Source: Archilochus colubris (Eukaryota > Chordata > Aves > Apodiformes > Trochilidae). Taken from it: 64,000 bases of DNA. The first letter of the stretch is position 1. Every line of letters starts with the position of its first letter. Where the stretch lies: the NCBI GenBank assembly GCA_023079485.1, contig CM041085.1:90779115-90843114 (forward strand), given 5' to 3'. A model generated the notes under the pieces. That model searched no databases. It saw only the letters and a list, made by a program, of their open reading frames with translations, and had not been told where the DNA came from. This document shows positions 49,341 to 63,390 of this stretch, piece after piece. The translations under genes and the position numbers were made by a program.

Positions 49341-51393
49341 AAATTATCTATGAAAATGCCATTTTTTTCTCAATTAACAGCACAAGAAGTGTTAAGCAAC
49401 AGTGCTCTCAAAGGAAGTGTCTCAGTCACATGCCTGAAACAAAGTTGAAAGATTCTTGGTCTTTACCAGAAGTTAAATCTCTGAATCTCAGTAACAAAAT
49501 ATGAAAGAACAGGGGAACTGAAATGTCTTCAGGTGGACAGAAATCATAATTAAATATATGAGTCAGAGTCTAAAAAAAATATTTTGGTAATAGTGATTGC
49601 CACTTGAAATTGTGACTTCAAAGATGTACAAAACAATTGGGTTTTTTTCACTGTTCCTTAATAGGGTGAAGGCACTAATTCAAGTTGTGACCATAGATAA
49701 TTTGCTAAATAATAATACCTTATAATTATTTTTGCTGTCTCAGATACTTCACTGAAGGGTGAAAATTAATAATAGAATATACTTTTTAATTATTCTTTTG
49801 ATAAATAAAAAAAATCCTTTCAAATATTAATTTTAAAATTTTTGTTAGTTAGGAATGAAGTAAATAAATCCTCAAAGATATATTTTGTTGCTCCTGAAGA
49901 AAATAACACCTGACTGTAGCCTTCCACAGAACTGAAACATCAAAGATTAAACTACTATGAATATGAGATACAAAAAGTCTGTAAAATAATAATTTTTATA
50001 TGTATCACTGGGAACATTAGTGGAATTCAGCCAGAAAGAAAATAAAAATTATGTCTTCAATGAATTAAAAAAACCATCAGTTCCACATTGATCCTGGAAT
50101 TATGATTTTTATGTGCCTATTTAAAAAAATGAAATAAAAGAAACTGAAAACAGAAACTGTAAGAAGTGAAATCAAACCTTGCTGCTTAGGTTCTTTTAAT
50201 CATTTCAGTAAAGTACTGTAAGAAAAAAATTAAATACTTTATACCTGCAAAAAGGCTTTTTGTATATACTCCTACTTTACCTGTTAATTATCTGTATTTA
50301 TCTTCTCAGAAATAAAATTAGGCAAGGTTCTTTTACAAATAGTTCTAAGTATCCATAATTTCAGTGTTTAATGCTTCTGTTTCTATTTCAAGCCTGATTT
50401 TGTTCTCTATTCACCAACAAGTAATCAAGGGTTTTCATCTTTGAATAGGGGTGTGTGATGGGTGGTGAGAAGGAGAGGGTTTGTTTTTAGGACTCAGATG
50501 AATTTATTCATTTGAGGTGCATCTAGCTCCAAGACAGAGTATATTTAATCATGTATCAAAAAGTGTTTTCTTGGCTATGCTAGAGCTTTAAGTATATAAC
50601 AATGCCTTCAAGGAATTTGATGTGGGATTGTCTATATTTACCCATGCAAGCATCATAGCAGACTATAAGAAATATTTTGATACCTTTGTCTGTTGTGATA
50701 AAGGAACTACTGAGATATCCCAGCAAGTGCTCCTAGGCTGCCTGACTTCATCATCCCCTAATGGAGGATATGAACAGAGAAACACCTTTGTTCATTCATG
50801 TTTACTAACAAAAGTTAGGACTATCTAAAGGCTCATCTGAATTATACCAGATCTATTAAAAAAATAGAAAAGCTTTTGTAGGCATATAGAACCACTAGTT
50901 GCTAAAAAACTGCTGAGAATGTGAACCAGATGTCATTGGTATATTTACTTGTCTGTACCTGATGGTTCTCCAGCCCACTGAAGCATTGCAGTGAAAGGGA
51001 TGTTTCAGCTGATATTCTATAGGCCTTTCTCCTGAAGTATAGTAAGCCTGTGTTACATTTATCCTCTTTCTACTAATTTTCAAAACTTTAATTGTGTTTT
51101 CATTTATAATGTACTGAAGGTGTACTGGGGTTGCATCAGATCAGCTTCTAATTATATTTCTTTAATGTAAGTGTAAGTACCATGCCCAGCTTCACACATT
51201 TGTAGTAAGTGCTTGCAATCAATTGTTGAAGAATTTATTTTACAGGTTGCTGGGTTTCTTTCACAAAATTCTGGTGTAGGCTTTGGCCAAGAATCCCAAA
51301 GAAATAATTAAGCAAAATCTCAGGAGTGATTCAGATGTATTTAATCCAGCCTCAGTCCTGCATTTCCACAATTCATTGATAAGGCTGCAGGAG

Positions 51394-51399
51394 AACTTG
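51394..51399. repeat. Target-site duplication AACTTG (left copy)
   Basis: AACTTG directly before the terminal TGTAGTG of the foldback element. It recurs at 51608-51613 directly after the terminal CACTACA. Confidence 0.88.
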
Positions 51400-51607
51400 T
51401 GTAGTGAAATGAGGCAACCAGGTGCCACTAATTGCCAGGGAGTGAGCATGAGCTTGTATTAAGCCCACCTGTGCCTAATTAGGGTTGGCCCCCTGGTCCT
51501 GCTCATGCGCAGTGGGGGCCCACCCTAATTAAGCACAGGTGGGCTTAACACAAGCTCATGCTCACTCCCTGGCAATTAGTGGCACCTGGTTGCCTCATTT
51601 CACTACA
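51400..51607. mobile_element. 208-bp foldback (palindromic) element
   Basis: Two inverted arms of 94 bp (51400-51493 and 51514-51607) around a 20-nt loop. By eye the arms differ at only three positions, so they are about 97 percent identical. The ends are TGTAGTGAAATGAGGCAACC and its inverse, the same termini as the 295-bp element at 20634-20928. Each arm plus the loop matches the first ~122 bp of that element. A 6-bp target duplication (AACTTG) flanks it. It encodes nothing. It looks like a snap-back miniature inverted-repeat element formed from one end of the longer family member and still mobile as a unit. Confidence 0.88.
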
Positions 51608-51613
51608 AACTTG
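51608..51613. repeat. Target-site duplication AACTTG (right copy)
   Basis: Exact match to 51394-51399, placed directly after the right terminus. Confidence 0.88.
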
Positions 51614-52997
51614 ACTTCTTCCTTTGGAAACTTAACTGATTGGAACCCATGCAGTCACTCTGAGCACCTGAGTCCAAAGAGAGGAGCGGCATGGTAAATA
51701 AAAACCTCTTGCTGTCAAGTATTCATATGCCATGTATAGACCCACAGATTTCTCATATTTATTGCTAGAACCTGAATTTGTAAGGAATTCCAATTGTAAT
51801 TAATTCTTCAGTTACTTATGAAATCGCTTCAGATATTCTTCAGTGCTTCAGATATTTTATGAAAGTCCTGTATTGTCATTGTGATATATTTCTCTAGAAT
51901 ACAATTTGCAGATCATGTGGGTTTTTACTTAAAATTCAATAACAGAAATTACCATTATTTACCTGAAATCTGTAGCTAGTATTCAAGATTAAGTAAGTGC
52001 ACACCAAAAATCTGCATATAGTAAGTGTGTAAGTTATGGACACCTCTTCATGCTTAAATTATAAAGGATTGGGTAAGGATTGTATTAAAACCCCTTTTAT
52101 TATCGTCATTTATTTTATTCTTTTATTTTTTTTTTCTAAGTTCCAGGAAGGGATGAACTAGCACATTAGCTAGGTTTTTTTAGGCAGGAATGGGCAAAAT
52201 AAGGGAAGTCTAGAGGTAATACTAAACATCTGAAGAAATACAGAATGTTGTGATAGATTTTGACTCCCGAGGCTGTGTAAAATCTTTTCCTTTATACATG
52301 CAATAATATGGAATAGCAAAGAAAGTCATAGCCAATCTATTGTAAGGTTTGCCATAATAAATTCCAATTTCTTTGAAAACATTGCATGTGAGCAGTGAAC
52401 CTTGTAATGTTGTCTAGGAAATTTACGCAGTCTGCCATGTAACAGACTGTACATCTCCTGCAGAATAATCAGGTTGGATGTAATTTAAAACCAAAGAACT
52501 GCTTATGTTTTCTAGATTGAAGAAGGGATATTATGCTTCTCATAAATCATAAAGACCTTTAACCCAAATTTGAGGAATAAATATGCTACAGTGGTTTTGC
52601 TGGATACTAGCATGTGTAAGGAGAGCAAATACAATTTTAATTGCTTTGGACAGTTGAAGTTGTCAATCTATAATGTTGCACACCACATCATCAGCCTAGG
52701 GCACATCAGTACTCTAATTACAGAAAGCCTGGCTCTTCACCAATGTTTTAACACTTGATTTATTTCCTGTGCAAGTTGTTCAATAGGGCTAGAGTTAATT
52801 GGTTTTCCAAATGAGTGTTAAAAATATAAAGATCTGGCTTCATTAAGTGGAGGCTGTACTTATTATGTGCCACTAAGTTGTAAATCCATGTAAAGGTTAG
52901 AGGGTGAGATCGCAGAGCCGTGTGTACAAAACCACAACTTGAATTGGTTTGTTTTCTTACAAATTATGGTTGATATCTGATAATTGGCCCAAGATCC

Positions 52998-53011
52998 TTT
53001 TTTTTTTTTTT
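52998..53011. repeat. Poly(T) tract
   Basis: Fourteen T followed by an A-rich segment. Simple sequence. Confidence 0.88.
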
Positions 53012-54395
53012 AAAGAAGATGTCAAGATACGTGAAAAAAAAATTTAGGCTAAATATATTAAAAGTGGGCTAATCCACTAAGTCATTTTATTTATTTCATG
53101 TGATGTTCACCATTTACCTAAAAGGATCACACAGTATTTCCTCACAATCCCTGTATACTTTCTTTATTCATAAAAGGAAAAAACCATTTTACTGAATCCT
53201 TTCCTCTTGTTTAAGAGATTCCCTGCAAAGCAGCAATATATCATGAACAAACAAATCATAATTTCCTATTCTGGGGACCTACATGCTGTTTGAATTCAGC
53301 AATCTGATGCTTCTATAAGTAAAATCACAGTTTGAGAAACAAAGAAAGTTGGCAGGTATTCTGACCATTTTTAAATTCCCATCTAGGCAAAAAAACAGTG
53401 CAGAAGAACTTCTCTGTATTTTTCTTGGGAGAAAATAATGTTTTCTTTGTTGTTCTGTGTAGGTGCCTCTGTGTATGTGCTTTTTTGCTAGATTTTTTGT
53501 TGGAAAGGATTGTTTTATTCTGTTACCTTTTTTTTCTTAAAATACATTCAAAATTTCAGTAAAGAAAAGATTTTTATTTTTAAAACTCTTTAGATTGGAT
53601 TGAATCACATGAAGGAGCATAGAAGGCTCTGCAGTGTTTGTGGGTAACTCCAGGAGAAGCCATACAGAAAATGTTTTTTTCTTACAAGCAGGGGGTAGGA
53701 AGATTTCACAAGAATGACTTCCAGACCAGGGCTGGAGCTGACAAGGGAGGTAGTGAAGACATGAAGGCACAGCAGTGGCATGATCTTGGGGAGTTTCATG
53801 GTAAATCAGTGAGTGAGGACCTCAGATAAGCAGCAATGCAGCTGCAGATGTTTGTGGGGTTCAGACAGTGGCTGTGGAAAGGATCTGCTAAGGAAAGGTA
53901 TGACTGCAAGGGTGTGATGGGAGAGTCAAATATATTAGTGGGAAAGTGATTTCTGAGGCATTTTGTTTCTCTGGTAGGTGGTATCAGAAGATGGGACAGC
54001 AAAAAAAGAGCAGAATCTGTCTCCTTAAGGAGTGTGAAAAACTTAGTCAGAGTACTGTGGCCAAAGGAGGAGGATGCTGATCAGCAGGTGAAAATGGGTG
54101 AGCTGAGGGGAAGAGAGGAGAGCAGAGGGTGTGGGTTTCTCACCAGCACAAAATAATGCTCAAAGGGACATTGGGGTTTACCCAGCTCGAAGGCTGTCAA
54201 AAGGTGATAAACTTATCAGCAGATGCAGTTATCTGGAAAGGCACTAAGACATCAATGTAGTAGACATGAAGAACTTGAACAACAAAATGAAGGAGATGGA
54301 GCTGTTCTTGTATTTCTAAAACCTAATATTCTAGGAAGAAAAAAAGCCCAGCATAATATTAATAATTATTATAGTACAGTAGAGTATATTTGCTG

Positions 54396-54725
54396 TTAGG
54401 GAGCAGGGAGGTCCAACAGCTCCTTGGGGCTGGGGTCTGGCAGCAGAACAGGGGTGTCCTTGGAGCTAGGGTCCATCCCAGCACCCCAGCCAGGAGTAGG
54501 GCAGGCAGGGGGCACAGGCAGCCCCAGCACCAGGTATTGGACACCTCCCAGGAAAAGGACATGGGCCCGCAGAGGGTTCTGGCTCCCCAGGACCCAGTCA
54601 AGAGCTGGATAGGGCACCCAGGGAGATACAGATTGGACCTTCATGCTTCCTAAGCTCCTTCTGAGAGAGGAGCCAAGATGAGGCTGGATCCAGTCTTAGT
54701 CTCGGGCCTGACCCTTCCTGGGAGA
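54396..54725. other. G+C-rich patch of unknown origin
   Basis: About 330 bp visibly richer in G and C than the surrounding A+T-rich intron, with open frames on both strands (up to 87 residues) that simply reflect few stop codons in such sequence. It includes the stretches CTTGGGGCTGGGGTCTGG and CCCAGCACCCCAGCCAGG. No protein family, splice-site pair or repeat family is recognised. Candidates are an old LTR or other insertion, an unmethylated CpG-poor patch, or a fragment of a retrocopy. A purine-rich, moderately G+C-richer stretch (about 53590-54140) lies just upstream. Confidence 0.4.
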
Positions 54726-56621
54726 AAGATTAAAAATGTTACATTGCAAGGAAATAGTTGATTGTCAGATACCCTTGATTGGGTTAAGTTGAAATGACAC
54801 TCAAGGTCTGTACTTGAACATTAGTTTTAATTAAAACTCTGGAAGGAATAACTCATAAAAATTAATTATTATATATGCTCAAGCTGCATTAAACATAAAG
54901 GCTGATACTTAGATTGCGGAAGTCCCAATAAATGTATGCTCAAGCTATGCAGTTCTGGAAAAAATCATGTCAGGCCTTGTGCTGCTTGTGATTTTAGGAA
55001 GGAAAATGTTTGGGTTTAGTTTTCAAACTAGAAGCTACTGTGAGATGTAAACCTGTCTAAACTGCAATGAGATAAATAAGCTCCATTCTGGTTTGTCAGA
55101 GAAATCTTTAGAAACTGACACTTCTCCAACCAATATTTGAACTTGACATTGAGTTTGCTGGAGGCAATCAAAGGGCTTATCAAATAGGATTGGCTTAAAT
55201 ATCAATAAGGCACTGGATTTATATCTTCTTACTGATAAGGTTTATCCAAAGCAGAGCTAGTTTTCAAAGGTGATCTTTATATCAGACTACAGCAAATATT
55301 TTTAGGAAGGTTTTCAAGGTTTGGTGGCCAACAGAAATTTGTCTTTGGTAAATTCTCTTACATGGAAGAATGTTCAGGGTGACCAAATTGCCGACTACAT
55401 ACTAGGTCAGCAGACTAATTGTGGTAGTACATCTCATTAACACTGCTGAATGCTTTAATAGCTTTTCCTTAATTGCTGCTGCATTTAATGAGAAACAGCA
55501 CAATGCAAGTGACATAACTAGCCTGACAATTTGTTCTATTGATTTATCATGCCTGTTTTACTGCTGCCTACCCAAAAGGACTGCAAAACATTTGTCACAT
55601 ATTTGTAGATTCTGAATTCTTAGCTATACAAACAAACAATAAGACTATCTCTTTCAGGCATTGCCATATAACTTGGTGTTTAGTCTTATCTGGATTAATT
55701 TTCTTTCCCTGTCTCAAATGACAGTTACAGACTTCACTTCAGTAAGGTAGATTGAAGAATCCATTGCTAAGTATCTGAACATAATATTAATGAAATTTTA
55801 AAAATGCTAGTAATGTCATAAAAGTTGCCTCTCCCATTTTATAAAACCTAGTTATGCTAGCATATTACATTACTACACTATTTGTTTCAGTAATCTAAAT
55901 ACTTCTCATGTGCTGTGTGTAAAATATAACAGAAAACACATTTAGTGAAAGCAATCCTAAATGTTCATAGAATTTTCTTGGGACATAACAAGGACAAAAC
56001 TGTGCTTCCAAACACTGAGTCATATGCAAGTGTCATAATTGCCTAGTTGCAATAGCTCACATTTAATTAATGTTCCTTGAGAAATTACTCAAGTGAAACG
56101 AAATGCCACAGAAGTATTTCTACAAGAAGATGCCCATAAAAGCCCTGGACAGGAAAATGAATCCACTATTAAAATTTTACAAAGACTGATTGCAAATTGT
56201 GATTAGAAATATGCACAAAAGACTGTTTTAGATGTCTCATGATTCATTGGCTGATGAAATAAAGAGATTCTTTTGTGAGGTCTCTCTCTAGAGGCTTCAC
56301 CTTACTTTATTGTTACATAAAGCATTTTGTTAAAGGATATCCAGAAAGATAAGGCAATCTGTGATACATTAGATGCAAAAGTATCTTTGTATACATTTAA
56401 GATAAATTGAAAGATGTAAGTAAGTTGAACTGAGTCAAAGGACGTGCCAGGCATTAGTACAGAACCCAGCCTTAGCTTCTAAGAGGATGTTTCGGTATTA
56501 ATATCATGGATGGTGCCCACTTGATATAGAAATAGAAGGAAGAATTGCATAAGATGCGGGATGTTCAAGAAAGTTTATGATGTTTGTATATTAACGTAAG
56601 CATAGATGTTATTTAATTTAA

Positions 56622-56645
56622 AAAAAACAAAACAAAACAAACAAC
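56622..56645. repeat. A-rich AAAAC-type repeat
   Basis: An imperfect run of AAAAC units (AAAACAAAACAAAACAAAC) with a poly(A) start. Simple repeat. Confidence 0.75.
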
Positions 56646-59600
56646 CAAACAAAGAAAACCTACTTTTAGAAAACCCTAGGGATAACCACTTCATTGTATT
56701 AACTAATTACTTTCACCTTATTGGAAGACTTTCTAAAGTTCAGAGCAGATGTGGATCCTAGGTCCTTGGCACTACTGGACTCAGGCTCCTCAGCAGAAAA
56801 TGCAACTTTCAATGAGATGAGGTGATCTTCTACCACTATGTAAGCACTGTACAGTATCTGAACCATCTCCTGGCTGCATTGCAAAGAGAGCTGAAACTTT
56901 TTCAGAAAATATGACTTGCCAAGATAATTTAAGATCAGGGAGCTGAGTAGGTATCTGAGTGAGCAGTAGCTTACTGTTTCCTCTGAAAGTTCAGATGCCT
57001 GCCTTGCCTGTGAAAATTAACTCAGTTCTTCTTTTTCTTTTAAGCACTCATAACTTTAAAATGTGGCAGAAACTACTTCTGGAACTCTTGAAAAAGAAAA
57101 TTGCAGATATATCAAACCTTCAAATCCATCAGAAAAATAACTTCTGGCATCTTGAAAATGAGATATTTGGAGGCATAGTACCTGACAGATCCATCCTCCC
57201 CAAATCCATGACATTCTGGCAGGTTGTATTTCACACAGCATAGCCCAAGGAGATGGGTCATAGCCACCTGAGGGGCTGGAAAGGGGTGATAGACAAGGAA
57301 GACTGCCATGATTGTGGGTCATACTAACTCACGCCAGTGTCTTGGGCTTACATGCTAGAAATAGGAATACAGAGACTGCTGGAGTGTAAGTGCTGCTAAA
57401 ACCTTTGTGTTTGTAACTCTTATACACTTACAAGAAACAGAAAAATTCCAGAATAGGTGCTGTATTTGAAAGAACACTGTAGCATGTCTGTCAATGTGTA
57501 GATGTCAGAATTATCAAGCAGGTGAAAAGCAGTGATGGAATCAAAAGATTTGAAGAAGCAACATCAGACAGTTTATCAGAATAATAACGAAAAAATTCCA
57601 AACTGATGCAAAATTGTTTGCCTTGTATATTCTTAACAATTGGCTTGTCTTCCTACAGTTCAAATAAAGAAAGAATCACCCTACAATAAAAATGAACATT
57701 ACCATTTCCTCTTCCCTTCCCATACTTTCTTTAGTGATTGAAAGGGTTATGATAGAATACCCTAATTTAAGGATTTGCTGCAATCCCTTTTGGTGAGTTT
57801 CAAAAAAAGATTAACCCTGCTGTTCATAACAAATATCTTTCCATCAGTCCCTGTCCTTATTTGATAGTGAGTGGCAGTATTTTGAGGTGATCTTTTCCAC
57901 AAACTCATGTTTGTGCTCCTAGCAATTGCTTTGTAATATGGATTGGATTACCTACTACTGATATGTATCAGTTGCACCGATCAGTTTGTTATTAGCTGGC
58001 AATCGGTTTTCATTCCTAAGATCTAGAGAAAAATGAAGAGCTATGAATGGCACATTTAGGACAGGCTCTGTTTCTTCTGAATTCTGAAGTGCAAGACTGT
58101 ATGTTCAAGCAGCCTTTTTCAGACTTGAAAACTATATATAAAAATTTTATCTTTATTTTATTTTAAATATTCCTTAATATGATGTCAAAAAAAGGTCAGT
58201 AATCTGTAGTGGAACAATGTCCTGACTGACTGCTTCCTGTCTTTGTTTATCATAGTCATAGTCTTTGCAATTATCATTTCATGGAAAATAGAGTAGAAAA
58301 TATTTTTCCTTCAGAGCTAGCAAAGCTAGCTGGATAAACCAATATATAACTTGCATACATTGCTTGCATGAACTAGTCAGACAGAGGGACATGAATTATT
58401 TTAGTATTTGGCAAATTTTGAATACTGCAGCATTCCTGATCTGCCTTGGTCCAATAAAGCAATGATGTAGCCTAGCAGTGATCTAAATGTCAGTAGCTTC
58501 ACCAAAAATTCCTTTGCACTTTGAAGATGTATTTAGATCAGAATCTTCTCTCCTGAGCCTTCCATTTGGCTGAGTCAGTTAATGAGGAAATAAGCCTGCG
58601 CATCCAATTTGCCTAAATCAGTAAAGAAAGCACCACTATCAACTGCAATTGATTAAACTCCTTTGCTCCTTATCAGTCAACTATATAAATCAGAAATTGC
58701 TAACAGCCTCTTTTTACTAAATACATCAAGTGTGCTGAAGAAAGAAGATACTTACTTCTATCAGGTGAATGAGTGAACCTGTTAGTTTGCATTGTTGTAT
58801 GAATTTTTATTTCTCAAAGTTGAGCAAGGATCTTGAGCAAGTGATATATACAAGTTGTAAGAAATTCTGCAAAAAGTTCATCAGTCTCCAACCATGTCTA
58901 AACTAGAAGGTTTGTTAAATTCAATGCTGTTTCAAATAATCTATCTCTTTCTTGAGTCAATACTCAGCACCTTTCTTTTAAGATTTTTTGTAGAAAATTT
59001 TATGCTATTACTAAAAAGATTATATCATATGGACCAAGAAAGGTTTAATGACTGATTAGTCACAATAATTAATGACATTATTGCCTTATGTTCAATTTCA
59101 TAAGAAAACAGGTCCATGAGGTATCAGTGATGTAGATAAAAATGTGTTTTTAATATATCTCCACTGTTAGTTTTGTTTTATGTAAACATACAAAAAAAAA
59201 AAAAATCCACTGCTTATTACATGATGGCACATCTATGTAGGGTCTGTGGCAGAAGTATATAGATGAATTTCCATCCTCCAAAGGCCTGGCAGTAAGTGTG
59301 CACACAATGGTTTTCAGCTTATTTATCCATACAGTCATGGTCAAAGACATGGTACAAAGATTCAGACCTATCCTTTGCAATTTTTATGGTAGTTTGCTAA
59401 GTTCAAGGTGAGGCTGTGTAGATATTTTAAATTACTTCTAGAGGAAGATAATAGGGTTTTTCTCTTCTTCAGTTCCTTTGGTATCTGGAATGATATCCTT
59501 TCAATTCACATTGAAAGAAAGATGTTCTCCAGGCAAAAATGTTCTTTTCAACATATGGCAGAGCTACGTTTGGGGTTTTTATCTCTTTTTTCTAAATTTA

Positions 59601-60109
59601 TTCTTCCTTCAAAAATTGTAAATCAGTGAATGTCAGCCATGAACAATGCAAAGTCACAGTTTCGTTTTTTTGAACAGCAAATCTGTCATTGCTACCTTCC
59701 ACTTAACTTGGTTTTGTGCACTTGGATGTACTTAACTTGATTTTATGTATTTTAACATTAGGTGTTCTATTATCTTCAATACATTTGCTTATCTTCTTTA
59801 AACAGTGTTACAACCATGAGCTTAACCTCAAAAAAAAACCCCAAATAATCTCACATTTTGAAAATTATGACCTCATAGCAACTATATATTGTAAAATTAA
59901 GAGGATCTAGTTGTTGGTCTAATATGCTGATTGGAAAATGATACAATTCCAAATGTTAGGAAGTGAACAGATTTTTATTTCACCAATTTACTCCCTCTTA
60001 TATTTAATGAGCACCTACCTTAGTGGTCACATGTTTATAATGACTACTTTGGTACCTTCTATATAGCTGTGTTTATTAGCAGATAGTTCATGTCATAAAA
60101 GAAAGATTA

Positions 60110-60262
60110 CATAGAATCATAGAATCGGCTGGGTTGGAAGGGACCTCAGAGATCATCGAATTCAACCCTTGAACCACCGTTGCAGTTGCTAGACCATGGC
60201 ACTGAGTGCCACATCCAGTCTCTTTTTAAATATCTCCAGGGACGGAGAATCCACTACTTTTT
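60110..60262 (-). mobile_element. CR1 LINE 3'-end fragment
   Basis: Antisense CR1 3' end on the + strand: CATAGAATCATAGAATCGGC, TGGGTTGGAAGGGACCTCAG, AGATCATCGAATTCAACCCT, GGCACTGAGTGCCACATCCA, then a TCTCCAGGGACGGAGAATCC stretch. It is close in sequence to the copies at 5614 and 18018, implying related subfamilies. Element sense is minus, and only about 150 bp remain. Confidence 0.94.
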
Positions 60263-63200
60263 CTTTGGTTGATAGTGTTTCTAAAACATTGTAATTAAAC
60301 TGAGTGTATGAAAAAATCAGACCTAAAATAATACTGAGATTGAATGTAAGACAGCTTGGAATTTTCTAAGTTAGGAACTATTTTCACGGAAGATTTCTGC
60401 TTATGACATTGTCATTGTTTTCACTTTATTTTCTGGTCTGGGTTATTCTTTCCCTTTTAGGCTTGCATGTGCTTAGTAGAAGTGGGAAATCTGCTAAGTG
60501 TATAGGTATTGCATGAAAATCATTAAATGTTTTAAAAAAGGAAATATGTACAAGCTAAAACTATTTAGCGGTGGACTGTCAGCTATTAAATCATTATTTC
60601 TTTTCACAAGCAAAAAACGGAAAATTAGCTACTTGAGGCCAAATTCTCTTTTAATGGCTTGCCCACCGAGCTGAGCACTCCCTCAATAGACATTATACCA
60701 AGTGAATGTTTTTCTTTTTTAGAGACTGGAGTGTAATTTGTTCTTTGCATCCCTGATACAAGAAAGCTAATTTAATGCTGTTATCAAGACAGATTTCTTT
60801 AATTACATCAAACAATCTATAGACTGCTTGACATTTATAGCTTTAATACAAAAACTATAAATATGTCTGTGTGTTATATGGTAACAGAGCTGTATCTTGT
60901 GATGTTCTTCCAGCTTAGCTGTTAATTCAGTTCCTCGCAGATGGCAAATCAGTTCATGGAGCAGAAAAGCAATGAAAGTCAGTGTGTAATCTCATGTCAA
61001 GTGCCACCTCGAAACTTGACTTCTCTCCCCTTCTTGCTGTATTCTGCCTCCAGTTTAGAGTGCCTGCAGGTCAATTCTGTACATCTGCACGAGCTTCTCC
61101 ACCATTGTGTGACCCAGCCCAAGCAATTGACTGAAATTCTAGCAGGCTACTCTTGGCTGAGATGAGAATTTGCTGCTGAAGACAGCAGCAATAGTAGTTC
61201 AATGCAGGCTTCTGATTCATGTGAGTAACTTGCCCTGTCTCTGAACTTCCATGAGTCAGGTTAACTGTAGTAACTTAGCATTTTTCCAAGCCCTCAATCC
61301 TTAAGTATCTCTTTCTGTTCCATAAATGTGCAGCAGAGATTCATATCCAATATTTATTTAAGATGTTTCATAAAAATTATGACTCTTAAATGCATTAAAT
61401 GGGCATTAAAATGTGTAATTAATTAAAATATAATTAATATGTACTGGCTATATATGTACTAATGTTCTGGCTATGTACCTATGGTACTGGAAGTTAAGCA
61501 TTTTCACTCCACAAATCTTTTTCCCCAGATATATATGCCACATAGATACCACGTATTTATATGCCACATGTACACACCACATAGATACACTCTTTTCATC
61601 TCCTTTGCAAAATATATTGGTGCTTGAAGAATCTAAATTGGGTCACAAGAAATCTTTCCTCTACTGTTATGCATCTGCTGACTCCAAGGACCTCCTATTG
61701 ATACCACTGTGAATTCTGAATACTGACTGAATGCAGCATATCTGAACTAAGATCAGTCTTGTAGATCTAAGAGAATTTTCCTTTACTGTACAGTGCTGCA
61801 CAATGTAGGTTGTTCTGTTTATGCATTATAGATGACCTGTTTTCTCATAGCTAAGCTTTTATCATGAATTTAAAACTCAGTACTTCTCATATGATCGTTT
61901 TTATACAAAGTTCAGATACCCATTTGCTATTCCCTCAAGGGTATTTGTGAAAGAAATATTTCTCTCCTTTTTGGAAGATAAAACAAAGGAAAAAAAATAG
62001 TTGTATAAAAGCAGCAAATTTTCTTTGTATAGGATACCTGCTGTGCTGATTTGATGCCTATTCTGGGATGTATACCCGTCAGATATGTTACAGTAATAAG
62101 AAATTTACTTAATCCTGCAAAACATACTTACCAAAATTTTGTTACCATTTCAATCTGACTTGTTTTAGCAGGAAGTTTTAAATCTCTCTATTCTTCTAAG
62201 GACCTAATTTTACCCCTCTTTGGAAATAAATTTTCTACTCTACCAAAGTTAATTAGTAGAAAGATTGAAAGCTTGAGAAATTTGGCCCCAAATCACAATC
62301 CTAATAAAAGTAGACTACAATATACCAAATAATACAGGAGCACCTGCAATAAGTGAAGATTTTAATATCTTCTTTTATATATATCTTCTTATCTTTTTAG
62401 GTAGCATTTGTTTGAATATTCAGGTAAAATAGAGGCGAAAGACTTAAGTTACAGTCAGCACCATTGGATAGAAAAATGTAAATTTTCCCTATGTGGAAAG
62501 TAGCATAAGAAGTAGGTAAGAAGGGCAGGATTACCATTATTTGTCTCTTTGTTGAGTAAGCTATTTTTGTATTCAGTAAACGTAATTTAACTTCTTTTGC
62601 TATAAGAAAGACATTGAACTTTATCTCTTAGGACCCTCAGTCAAAAAGATGGAGTTTTCTTAAGTCTGTTTTTGCAAACTCCTTGATTCTACTGCCTTTG
62701 TATTTCTAATTTCCCTATACTTTTCATCTTGTTTTGTTTGTCTCATCTAGAGAATTGGATAAAATATTTATTTGGTTTGGTTTTGAGGGGAGCAACAATC
62801 TTTTGTTTTTAATTTAAAAAATAATAAGCCTTTGTTATAGAAACAAAAGGTAGCTTATGATCAGTAGAAAAGATAGTAATGGGCTATTTTGCCATCACTT
62901 AGCTTTTGATGTAATTCTAGTGTCAGCACTTACAGTGCTGTGCTTTTAAGAAAACGAAAGGAGCATAGAGAAGCCCTCCCTAAGTCAGCTAAAATCACAG
63001 TCTCAGATAAAAGAAGCTGTTTTCTGTGCATCACTGTCTACTTTTATCTTTTCCATAGGAATATACCAGCATGAATTTTGGCTATTTGAAATAAAGTTTA
63101 GCAGAACTTAAGATCAGACTATTGTACTAATACAGCTTGGCCAGAGAAAATTGCTTTATGCTTCTAGGGTTATAACTTTTCTAAACACTTGAAACCTTTT

Positions 63201-63390
63201 CTAAACCAAAATTTTTCTCTTGAAATCAAGACATCATCTGATGCATCATAGACTTGTTAGATGCCATCCAGACTTCTTTCCAGATAATCTGTAAATGCAG
63301 CTTTCCACATAGGCCTCTGTCTTCCATTTCCTTGAACTTTGCTATGCAAGAACTCTACCCACCCAGCTTTGCAAAATTAAGTTAATCACA

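Noticed and set aside
54359..54653. Four overlapping ORFs on both strands (62-87 residues)
   Set aside because: Open frames on both strands of a G+C-rich patch are expected by chance. No motif or splice pattern supports a gene.
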